Below, piece by piece: positions 53,481-64,000 of a stretch of DNA of 64,000 nt (its first letter is position 1; each line of letters opens with the position of its first letter). A model generated the notes under the pieces. That model saw nothing but the letters and a program-made list of their open reading frames with translations, was not told the origin of the DNA and searched no databases. Source of the stretch: Acridotheres tristis. Its lineage: Eukaryota; Chordata; Aves; Passeriformes; Sturnidae. The stretch lies in contig CM072886.1 in the NCBI GenBank assembly GCA_037013685.1, positions 73,807,859 through 73,871,858 on the forward strand, written 5' to 3'. Made by a program: the position numbers and the translations under genes.

Positions 53481-55446
53481 TGAATCAGAGCCTTAGCACA
53501 CTGATTGATGTCTGTTCATCATACCTACATTCTACAAAGCTTTCTCTGTCACATTCAGTTTGTTAATTCATTACTGTAGTCCTCCACCAGTGCTCCAAAT
53601 ATCTGTTGTACCGTATATTTCAGTGATGGAAGTATGTGTCTGAAGAGGGATAACATTAAGAATGGCCAGTTTCTGGGGACAGAGATGCCATAGATCAAAG
53701 CTGAACTTTCACTGTAACTCTAAGGGAAATTAAATTTTTAATGACTTATTGCTCCCTTTTCAACTCCAAATACTCAAGCAGGATTTCAAATTAATCTGTT
53801 CCAGCATTCATCCAGTCAAATGATGTCAAAATACAAGAGCACAAATTTAATCCCTAAAAAAGATTTTTGTTGTTATATGGTTTTATTTTTTAATTCATTT
53901 AGATGTCTAAAGTTTAAGACAGAAGGTTTTTATAATTTTTTTCTGTAATGATGCAACAGAAACAGAAACACAATCTTTTGGTTGAAGGCAAAGTCTGTTT
54001 CACCAACAAAGCTCAGTAACAAGGGAAGTTAAGGATTTTGTATGGTACATTATCTAACAGAAAAAAATATATATATATTCCCAGTCTCCTGAGCCTTGGT
54101 AACTAATGAGCCTTAGATAATGGTGTTGGACTACTTCAATGTACACAATGAAATTGAACTTAAAAGTTAAAATATCATGAAAATATCAAGTTAGCAATAG
54201 TTATGAAACATAATTACAGAAGAGAATGAGATTTATTTGATACAAAAATACACAAAAAGATCAACTGTAAAAAATCAATACCGTAGGGTAGAAAAAAACC
54301 CAAGAAATTATAAAAATGCTTTTGTGCTTCACTTTTTCAGGAAGACTGTCATAATATGTATTATTTGAAAGGGAATAGGCAGTCTGATGAGTTTAAATAA
54401 TTTTTATTGATGCTAAGAGGATTAATTTGAATTCTTAATACTAGTTTCCATTTTGTTCCATTGGTTAGTGCTGCATGAACTATTCTGTGTGTTTTCTGTC
54501 TCTGATAAAGGTTTTTTGCTCTTTCACAGAAGTTTCATTTATATGTTGAAGAGTGGGTGTTTCACCAGAGCAGCATTTTCGTATGAAAGAAAAAGTTATC
54601 AGCACTATTCATATCAATAATGACAACCTTAATGCAGGAATATGTGTCAGATGCAACCCAGAGATCCATGGCTCTGGGAAGAATGAATGACAGTTGACTT
54701 TCAGTTTTAAGACTTGCTAGACAGTTCTCTACAGTTCTGAGAGAGCTGTGTACAGTCAGAAAGAGCACTAGTAATGACAAAGTGAAGCCTAATTAAAGCC
54801 ACTGCTGTCAACAATTCAGCTCTACCAGGACATTCTCTTTTTCTTTTGAAGTTAGAGGTCTCACCTGAATGAAGCAAAACATTAGACTATATATGTTAGG
54901 TGCATATGATTCTCATTACTCTCAAACTATTTCTATAATATAAACATACATGTGTCATATATGTATACACCACTAAATATATGCACAGTCCAAAAAATGA
55001 TGTTTGATTGTGGTTTTCTAACAACTAGAAAGTGTTACAAAATAAGGCTTCCCACATATGTGAAGCAGAACAGTTAAGAGTGCAGGAGAACCAGGATTTT
55101 TTAAGTCTTCTGAATGTGTCGCCTAACTTCTGTCCCTCCAAAATGCAGTGAGGTTGATGGAAACATACTGTATTTCAAGGGCTGAAAGTAAAATTTTGAA
55201 GCTTCTTGTAGAAGAGGTGAAACAAATTGTGTGTAAATTGTGAGTCCTTTCTAATCACTAAAATACTCAGTCTCATAATTTGGTTCTTTCTTATGGTCTA
55301 TTTAATTTATCAGCCAAGAGTGTGAAAGAACATCAGAAGCCACTGGTATTGCTTTCTGAGAATAATGAAATAAGACATGATTCTGGCAATTACAGCTGAG
55401 TAAGCAAAACATTCTGGAAGGTGATTATTTTCATTTTGCTGCTGGT
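53481..55446. other. AT-rich non-coding DNA
   Basis: Nothing recognised. Confidence 0.6.
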
Positions 55447-55447
55447 T

Positions 55448-55490
<43 letters not shown>
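55447..55490. repeat. (TTTA)11 microsatellite
   Basis: Eleven uninterrupted TTTA units lead into a further T-rich stretch. Uninterrupted length suggests that it may be polymorphic. Confidence 0.95.
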
Positions 55491-58400
55491 TTTTTTATTT
55501 TAATCTGAGCTCAGTTTCCATCACACAGACAGGGTCCAAAGTGTAGAAATCTGGAGATGTACTGTGAAGGCTGATTAAGAGCACTAGAAATGCAACGGGG
55601 ACTAAATGAAGTGCTACTCATTTTTAGATTAAATTTAATAAGCTCTGTTTCTGTCCTTCTCATCATTTTTCAATGTCTCTTTTTTGTTGCATTCACTTTG
55701 GAAGAAAACTTGGGTCTTAAGCAGGTGCGCAGTTCAAAGAGGGTAAGAGTTTTACACACTGTATTAGTTAGTTGCTGCATATCTAATTAACTAGAAATTA
55801 TCTACCTACTAAGCTGATATCAGCTAGAGCTTTATCTTTGACATCTTGACAGGACAACCATGCTGCACATGCATAGATGATTTGTTTAACATTGCTTCAA
55901 AAGAGATTATCTGTTAGAACAGAAATTATATTATTTTTTGAGTATGAGAGGTAATAGTGAAAACTGAGCTGATGTTGTAACCTGTTTTTTTGCAATTGTC
56001 TCTGTGTATGGGTACAACTTCGAATTTTTATAGCCCCAATTGTTTTACTTAAAAATTATTTGACCTTCAAAATGTAATTAAATATCTCCAAAAAAAGTGT
56101 AGTCAACTTCCTAACAACTTCTGACATTAGCACTCACATCCACGTATATATTTTAATGTACTTATCATTAACATGCTCTACAAAATATAAGTCATAACAT
56201 AACATTTAATTTTTTTCAACCAATGGATTCTGAAGTGTTAGTGCTTTATGCTCACCTGATCTCCTCAATAGTGTTTCTCTACATTATTGTATATAATGGG
56301 AAGTCAAATATATTTATTAAGCCTATAAAGCAAAGCAATCATACCCCCTGTATGGAGAGACATGTCCAAAAGGTGTTGAATGTGGCCCTCTTTACTCAGT
56401 GACCCCTTAGACATGAGCAGTGTTGGCTTTCTTTGCCATAATGTTCTGTTCCTTATGGTCTTTTCTTCTATATCTTCATCTCTTGCCTCCTCTATGGCTG
56501 CGTCGCATCTGTCATGTGGCAGATTCAGATTTGGTTGCTAAGATTTAATTACACTGTGCCATTTTGTCTAATTTTTGAGCACCCAGCCATGTAAGCAGAT
56601 GCATCATCTGCATATTCATCCTGTGAAGGACATATCAACCTGATTTTTTGTCTTATGAAGTTGGTCTATTCATCAAGGAAAAGATCAGGAATTATTTCTG
56701 TGAATATTAGGATAAGAGGCTATGTGGCTTCCAAAACCTTATAAAGGTTTGTATATGAGTAATTTTGCAGCCGAATCTAACATGGATGATGAAGAAAACA
56801 TTAGAAAACTTAAAAAAAAAAAAAAAAGCTGAAAGAATAATTCAGCTCATGCCTGTATAATTCAGTAGTGTATATGAAAGAAATAACATACCTCAAATTG
56901 CAATTTGAAACTTCTTATTAAATTTATGTGTAATTAAATCCAGAGTTGTAGCTTTTTGTTAAAAAAAAAAGAAAAAAAAAGAAAGACAAAAAACCACGTT
57001 CCTATCAATGTGTACTCACAAACATTTTCAGTCATAGTCTAGCTAGTCATAAATCATATAATTTATGATTTGTAACTCTATGGACTGATAAAAAACTAGG
57101 TCGCTTCTCAATATGTATGATATTGTGAAAGAACAATGTTTGAGAGAGATGCTATGTTTTGATATTGACTTCTTAACACCCACAGATTCCTACCACAGAG
57201 AAATTAGATAAAGCATGAGCATGTGGAAATCTGTGTTCTGCTCCTTTTGCATCTGACTTTGGGCTGGTAACTTTAACTAGAAATTTGAAATAGAATGAAA
57301 AGTAGAAACTACTTATGATAAATTCTTTAAATGTGTGTTACTGTTGCATCTCAATACACTAAAGGCAGCTAAAAATATTAATAGCCTTACCTTTTCTGAG
57401 GTAGAAAACGGCCCTTATATGAAGTTGCTTTTGAGTGTCCTTGAGTCAGTCTGATGTGACCAGACCCTACTGCAGAACTTAAAAAAATTATGTATTTGGT
57501 TCTGTTCTTAAATATATGACTTCAAGGCCCAAGGGGCTGGGATAGGTTAATGATAATTTAAATGAATACATAACTATATGGAAAGGATACAAGAAAAATA
57601 AGACAGGGTCTTTGAGATGCTATCTAAACAAATACATGTACCAGAATGGTTTGCTTGGGTTTGAAAATATTCCTATCACTTATTCCTTGATCATTCCTTC
57701 AGCTGTTTTGCATATAGCTTATCTATAAGCCCCTGGCCATAAGGTTAGTCATATTTTTTTAAAAAGGTGAAGATTCTGGGATAGAAACCAGCAAACAGAA
57801 TTCAGGACACTACCAACAAGCCAAGACAAGATACATGAAGCATAAGTATGAGCAAAATTCAGAACTGAAAATAAATCTCTAGCATTTAGTCTACAGATAT
57901 GAGTAAACGCAAGCCTGTTTGGAAAACAAAGTAAACACTGTAATAGCTTCTTGCTTTGCAAAGGTTAATGGTGTTTAGGGTCTGGAAAAAGAGTAATACT
58001 TTGACAAGATGCAAGTTCTGTTGAGCCACAGCTCATGATGAATATTACAGCTCAAAAGGAATAGATTATCTACAGAGGGAAAGCACTTATTAATTTCAGA
58101 CTGGGCACTTCTACATCAGAAACAATGAAATAGCTACTAAGCAGGTGACAAGGGAGCAATAAGGTAAAATTAATCATATGTAGTGGCAATTTTACCCATG
58201 TTATTTAAGTATTTGAACTACATGTGTAGGTTAATAAAGTGGAGAAAGAGTGACAACTTGTAATATTGTCTTGGTAAAGACAAGGCTTGTCAAGAGAAAT
58301 CCCTCTCCCCCCTCCTTTTTTTTTTTTACTCTGGAAGATACATAAAATGTAACTTCCAGTATTTTGAGAAAATGAAGGAGTTTGTGTTAGAGTGGTGAAA

Positions 58401-59798
58401 CCCTAAAAAAATAGGAAGCAAATTCCTAGATTTGTGTACTAAATCTTCCAATTAGGATTTTGGTACACATATTTTGCCCGGTATTTTGCAGTAACAGCAT
58501 TGAAGAAAACATCTGCTTTGGAAATTAAAATGTGAGCAAAAGCTAAAAAAATACATTTTCAAAATAAGAAAGGTGTTTCAGCAATGATCATGAGAATATA
58601 TAGAAATATAATTTTATAAAAGACTGTTAAGGATTGCTGACAGTGACTGATATTGATCTTTCCACTAGTAGTTTGGTGAAAAGATCTTTCAGAGTGTGAG
58701 ATTTTGCATAAATCATAGAGACCACTCTTTTTCAACACTTTAGATGCTCATGAAGGAAAAACAGGAGATTGATTATAGACTTGTCATTCAGTACAGTGAA
58801 GTCCAGCAGCAAGTGGGCATGAGACACTGCAGGTTGTAGTTAAGTCATTAGAGCCTTATATTCCCTAAAGAGAATTTATATACATTCCCTTTCAAATTAC
58901 CCTATATGTCACTGTTACTACAAACTAAGATTTTAAACAAAGACGGCAGACTTGTGACTCTGTGTCACTGCAGAAGAACATATTTCCTAGCAGTGCATGA
59001 AGGTTACTTGACTTTGGGAGAAAAGTTTGACCTATTTATACAAGCCTCAGATGCACAAGGAAATAGAACAAGCTGTGAAAGCACATGCATAGGCCAACAG
59101 TGCAAGCTATAGATTACAGAGCCTAAAGTGGTGGTTAGTAAATCAAATAATGCCTCTCACTCAGCAATCGTAACACTCTTTCCTTCCAAAGGAACGGTGA
59201 CTGACTTAAATTTGTAGAAAATATTCCTTGCCAGCTTGTTGGAAACCTTTTCACTTCCATTCATGATACAGAAGAATCACTCTGTAATGAGATCTCATAA
59301 AAGACAAGGCACAGGCTTTTCTTTATCTTACTCACAAGCAGAGAATCAAAGAAGTGTAAAAAGAAATCTGGCAACCTGCAAGGAAAGAGAGCCTTGCATA
59401 GTTTTCAGCTGCTGTCCTGAACTGTCATACACTGACTTAGCAAAATAACAGATTGCCAATAAAACAGAAATAATCACATTCTAGGACAGAATGAGCATTA
59501 TGAGGAAAGATATACTGCATTTGTTAGGCTCTGTCTTCTGCTGGTAATGGAAAGTGTGTTGCTAGCTGACTCCTAATTTAAAAAAGAAAAAAAAAAACCC
59601 AAACCACTGACTGGTTATATTTTATTATAATATTTAATATAATATGACCTTAATTTAACATCTGTTCTGGGCATGCCCAGTTAGATAACAATATGTTATA
59701 AAAATTTGAGTGCTTTGAAAGGCTGATGCAAAGAAGACAGGAAATTAATGCTCAAAATTAATCGCCACCTTCTTAATCTGAAAAAATTACTCACTCTC
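55491..59798. other. AT-rich non-coding DNA
   Basis: No gene is recognised. A small AT-rich palindrome (AAATCATA and TATGATTT) lies near 57050-57072, and poly-A runs near 56812-56826 and 56959-56990. Confidence 0.55.
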
Positions 59799-60373
59799 TG
59801 TGTTGGTTGAACTCCAGACAGCAACCAAGCACCACACAGCTGCTTGTTTGCACTCCCCCCAGCCAGAGGGGGAGAACTGGAAGGGTAAATGCAAGATTTA
59901 GATTAGAACAACTTAATAATAGAACCAGTAACAACAACAACAACAACAACTTTAATTTCAAGATAAAAAATAGCAATGACAAGAGGCAAATAAACCCCAA
60001 GAAAGACAATTGATGAAAGGGAAGACAGCTGCTCACCACCAACTGACCAATGCCAGCCCAGTCCCTGAGCAGCAACCCTATGGCTGTCTCTCCCCTTAAT
60101 TTATTTCTGATCATGATGCCATACGGTCTGGAACATCCTTTTGGTCAGTTAGAATCAGCTGTCTTGGCTGTTTCCACTCTCAAATTGTTGTGCACCCCCA
60201 CCTGTTTGCTGTTGGGGTGGTGTAAGAAGCAGAAAAGGCCTTGACTCTGAGCACTGGTCAGCAGCTATCAAGACATCTCTGAGTTACCAATACTGTTTCC
60301 AACAAAAATCCAAGCCATAGTCCCATACTAGCTACTATGGAGAAAAATTACTTCAGCCCAGCCAAAACCAGCA
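59799..60373 (+). mobile_element. Solo LTR of an avian endogenous retrovirus, no clear target-site duplication
   Basis: The start TGTGTTGGTTGAAC at 59799 and the end CAGCCAAAACCAGCA at 60373 match the termini of the LTR at 5391. So do the inner blocks AAGCACCACACAGCTGC (59827 on), TTTTGGTCAGTTAGAATCAGC and GTTGTGCACCCCCACC (60185 on). It is about 575 bp and includes a short (AAC) tract near 59930-59950. The flanking pentamers CTCTC and CGTGC do not match. Either the duplication has decayed or the copy arose by recombination between LTRs of two insertions. A CTCTG pair at 59796-59800 and 60389-60393 exists but would give non-canonical ends. No internal viral genes are present. Confidence 0.82.
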
Positions 60374-63300
60374 CGTGCTCCACTGGTACTCTGATATTTT
60401 CCTTTGAGTCTCTTTCCTTTCCTAAGGATGAAAAAACTATTTTAACACTTCAGTTTAAGATTTGATGCAGTGAAGTATTAAAGGTCTTTTATAAAAAATT
60501 AAAAATTGTTTGTAGGCTTCTGTGGGAGTCAGTAATAAGCATAATTCACACAAAAAATAAAGTAACAGTGATCTGCAACATGCAAAAATGGAGGCAAAAT
60601 ATCCTGGTCTGCTTATCTTTGTACAGATTTTTTAAAGTTGTAGTAATGAGAAGATGTTGACAACGGCTTAGAAAAGACACTGAAGATCAGTCACCAGAGA
60701 ATTACTATTTCCCACCATGTTTTATCTTAATAATAGTAATGAGCTACATATCTGTACAATATTGAAATGATTGCCAGTTATGTTTTTTTAATATAGAGGA
60801 AAAATACAAAATTAGAAGTGTTTATTGATTGTGTATCACAATAAAATGTATCAGTGGTTCACCAAGGGAAGAGAGGAGATGGCTGTTCTCTCTGACTGAG
60901 TAAAATAATGTTTATTGGTCAGTCAAGGACAGGATATAACAAACAAGCATATCTAAGGAAGCAAAAAAGTATTTATTTTACACAAAAAGCAGAGTCAGCT
61001 GATTTTCTCTGTATGTATTTGATATAGTAATTTTCCAAGAGAAATGCTGATGCTGCCTGGGTGCACTGGGAGATTTGATGGGACAACACGGCTACGGGAA
61101 TGTAACATTTTACCAAAATGTCATGATTTTTGGTGAAGGCAGTAAAGAAGAGGTTCTCTCTGACAGTGCTGTCTGGGACACAAACTAAGGAAAAGATTGT
61201 AGATGCTTTTACCATCTTGCCTACAAGAGCATACCAGCTATAATCTGGTTTCGAGAGGAGAAAGAACATTTTTATTTAACCTTGGCTAAATATACCAAGT
61301 TCCTATTGTGAGTACATTGAAAGTATTAGAGTCAAAGAGAGAAAAAAACACAACTGATAGAAAGGAAAATATGCATTTTAGTTTAACTTGGATTCAGTTA
61401 AGGTGATTTTTAAATGTGCTGATAACTGATTACCACTTAGATATAATGAATATAAGAATAGGAGGAATTTAAATATTATATCTCCAGCAGGGTTCAGATC
61501 ATTCAAAAATGTGAGTCTTCATTTCATCTCCATAGAGTAGGCACTATAAAGAGCAGAAAAACAGATGTGAAAATCAAGAAACCTAATTTGGTGCCTATAA
61601 ATAATTCTGTTTTTTCTTTCAGCTGTATATACATCCTAGTGATTTTCATGTTATTGGTGATTAGAATAAGCAGATTATAAGGTCAGCTTAAGTGTAGATA
61701 GTTTGGGAATTGAATAAGAAAACCAAATTTTGATCAATGTGTAGAAGCCAAATTCAAATTGATGCTTACTATCATGGATAAGTAACATTAAAAATATGAT
61801 CAATTCATCTTGAAAATAATTGCACATTTCAGCAAGGTGCTGTAGATCAAAAGAACAGCATATATTAAGCAAAAGCAGAAAATTCCGTGCAGTGCTATTA
61901 AGATGTAATTGCTATAAACAAAGGTTTTGCAGACAATATTCACCACTCTCTGTAGGAGGGAGATCAATAGTATTCATGAGACAGTGCACTTGAGTAATCA
62001 AGTTTCTTATTCTTTTTTACACAGAATAACTTCCCTTTGAGCACTACACAATTTAGATCAGCCTGAAATTATAACTCAACAAATAAATTGGTATATGTTT
62101 TCCAAAGATTGAAATCAACCTGAAAAATTGCAATGGAGTATAGTCTTTATTTCTTTATTCCTTTTAATAATATTTTTCCTTTTCTCCTTTTTTTTTTTTT
62201 TTTTTTCCCCTGGATGGCTTTTCTCTTCATCAAAAACTCATTGGTTTGTGCTCTCATGAAACTGATTGTGTTTTGGACACTCTCTTTTTGAGTAACTGGG
62301 CATTTCAAGCTTACATGTGTGATAGACCATAAAACCAAATGCATGTTGCATGCTCTGTGTGACTTGCTGTAACATGAAGGCACCAATAAGTCACTTAAAA
62401 AAGGAATCTTGGAAGCCGAGGGAAACACTTGCTCTGCCAGGTCATGTAGCTTTTAAGTAACACAGAAGTCTATTCAATGAATTTTGCATTTTTAAAAATG
62501 ACATAACCTTTTAGACAAGAGCCACTTGGCATTTCAATCTATTACTTATAACCAAGAAGGACTAAGCCAATGTTGAAGACACATGGTTAGATTTAGTTCA
62601 AATCTAACTCTGCTTTCTGCAGTGGGTTGTTTCAGATCCTTTTTCTCTATATTCAATTCTCTCTTTGTGAAATACAGTTGCTGATATTCATATTCTGTGA
62701 GGATCTATCAAGATGTTTTATCCATAGGTGCATAGAAAGTCATGTGCTGGACTCTGAAGCATTTATTTATATGATACATATATGGATGTATAAATGGACA
62801 GTCCTAGTAGCGTTTACTCATTATTACTTGTGTCACTATTTAGTTTTCTAGGTCTTTAGAAGATTATGAAAGCAATGTTTTATGCAGTAAATGCACTTTT
62901 TCTTTAATGTTTAAAAGGTTTTATGTACTTTTTGTTCACCACCATCAAATTGTGCTATAAATAACCAAACTGCTACATTATAAACTTTTTATTATTTCTA
63001 AGTTCCACAAAAGTAGGGGTTTTTTTTGTGAGATATTTTTTTCTTCCCAAACAGGATGGAAAAAAAAATAGAAAACCAATTTTTGTTGCATTTAATGTAT
63101 ATTTTTCTTGGTTTCCTTGCAATATGGTTGCAAGAACTGTGTCACATTTTTCGTTTTGTATTTTTTTGGGGGTTTTTTGTTTTGCTTTTTTTTGTTTGTT
63201 TGGGTTTTTTTGTTTGTTTTTTTTGTTTGTTTGTTTTTTTTTTTTTTAATATATTCAGGATTAAAGTTAAACAAAATGGCAGGAAGATACGTATTAACAT

Positions 63301-64000
63301 TGTAGCCCTAAATCTTAAAGTACAATTTCATCTGTGCCAGTATTTTCTGACGGTGTATGCTAAGTGTGTTAGATGCAAGAGATACAGTGTTTCCTTTATA
63401 ATGGAAGCTCTGCCAAAAAAAAAAAAAAAAAAAGAAAAAAAATTATATGACAAATGTTGTTGACCCGTTTTTAAAGAACAGCATTTTGAGGAGATGCATG
63501 GAAGGACATGATACCACACAGAAAAGAAAGGTTAGCAAACTCAACATGTGAAATATTTAAAATTGTTACATACATCTCCTTCCAATGCAAAACTTAATAG
63601 AGTGTTATCAAGTTTTGTTTCCTCAACTGTAAACAGATAGCAGAAAAATTCTCCTTTATTATACTTGTAGTGGATGCAGAAGGCCACAGTGTGAAGGTTA
63701 AAGAATTAAGTTTTTGATACTTGGTTATTGGCAAGGGTTTTTAACAGAAGAACAATTTTACCTTTTCTCTCTTCCTTCTTCCTTTCTCTCTTTTTTCCTT
63801 GTCTTTTTTCCCTGGTTGATTCTAAAGCTCAGAAAAGATGGTTTCCAGTGTTTCAGCTTCTTCTTTTTTTCAGAACTGAAAAATAATTTTGTGGAGTGAG
63901 TGAACACATGCCTTTGAACAGACAAAGGAGCAGAACCAAAAGCACCACCAGGAAAAACGGTCCATAATGACGGAAGGAATGTCATGCTGTTTACCCAGGG
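60374..64000. other. AT-rich non-coding DNA with homopolymer tracts
   Basis: No gene is recognised. There is a poly-T run of 19 at 62188-62206, a long T/G-rich TTTG tract at about 63160-63248 and a poly-A run of 19 at 63415-63433. ORFs over the last two, up to 135 codons, are low-complexity artefacts. Confidence 0.6.

Noticed and set aside
58906..59112. 68-codon ORF as a possible exon
   Set aside because: The frame looks protein-like in composition, but no family is recognised and convincing splice sites are lacking.
59796..60393. CTCTG pair as the target-site duplication of the last LTR
   Set aside because: It would give the LTR a TA end and add 15 bases beyond the family end CCAGCA. A chance pentamer match is more likely.
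63028..63463. 135-codon ORF with a hydrophobic Phe/Leu-rich stretch resembling a membrane protein
   Set aside because: The hydrophobic stretch is the T/G-rich simple repeat at 63160-63248, and the end is a poly-A run. There is no conserved domain.

Overview
This window looks like intergenic or intronic DNA from a bird, most likely a songbird or a close relative. It is AT-rich. It holds two antisense CR1 LINE fragments, which are the dominant avian LINE, and four solo long terminal repeats. The LTRs start with a TGT...GGTT.AAC motif typical of avian endogenous retroviruses, and two of them have perfect 5-bp target-site duplications. No operon-like or dense coding structure exists. None of the open reading frames looks like a conserved host protein, and the only recognisable protein homology is decayed CR1 reverse transcriptase. 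The species call rests on repeat families recalled from general knowledge, not on a search. 

Layout: 1-18 kb is mostly unannotatable AT-rich DNA with a CR1 remnant (1.66-2.32 kb), a solo LTR (5.39-5.96 kb), a striking 40-bp-arm hairpin (9.03-9.12 kb) and a MIR-like ancient SINE remnant (10.52-10.68 kb). At 18.87-19.53 kb lies the only gene-like landmark. It is a modest CpG-rich promoter-like segment with a (TC)17 tract, an acceptor-like TAG and a 137-nt noncoding exon candidate that ends in a consensus splice donor on the + strand. This would fit a 5' untranslated exon of a gene whose coding exons lie outside the window, with the following tens of kilobases being its first intron. I cannot name the gene. 

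From 19.6 to 38.9 kb the DNA is AT-rich. It contains a CpG-retaining segment that may be a conserved non-coding element (26.0-26.5 kb), several homopolymer runs and a second solo LTR (29.2 kb). A 1.9-kb antisense CR1 with a destroyed catalytic motif occupies 38.9-40.8 kb. A 130-nt all-purine GGGAAA tract lies at 42.27-42.40 kb and an imperfect hairpin at 46.17-46.25 kb. An LTR-like insertion follows (46.6-47.5 kb), then two more solo LTRs (48.6 and 59.8 kb) and a (TTTA)11 microsatellite (55.4 kb). All four GGTT-type LTRs lie in + orientation and both CR1 fragments in - orientation. 

I found no evidence of a multi-gene system. The items most worth testing are the near-perfect hairpin at 9030-9121, the CpG-rich candidate first exon near 19.2 kb, the MIR-like remnant and the CpG-rich segment at 26 kb.
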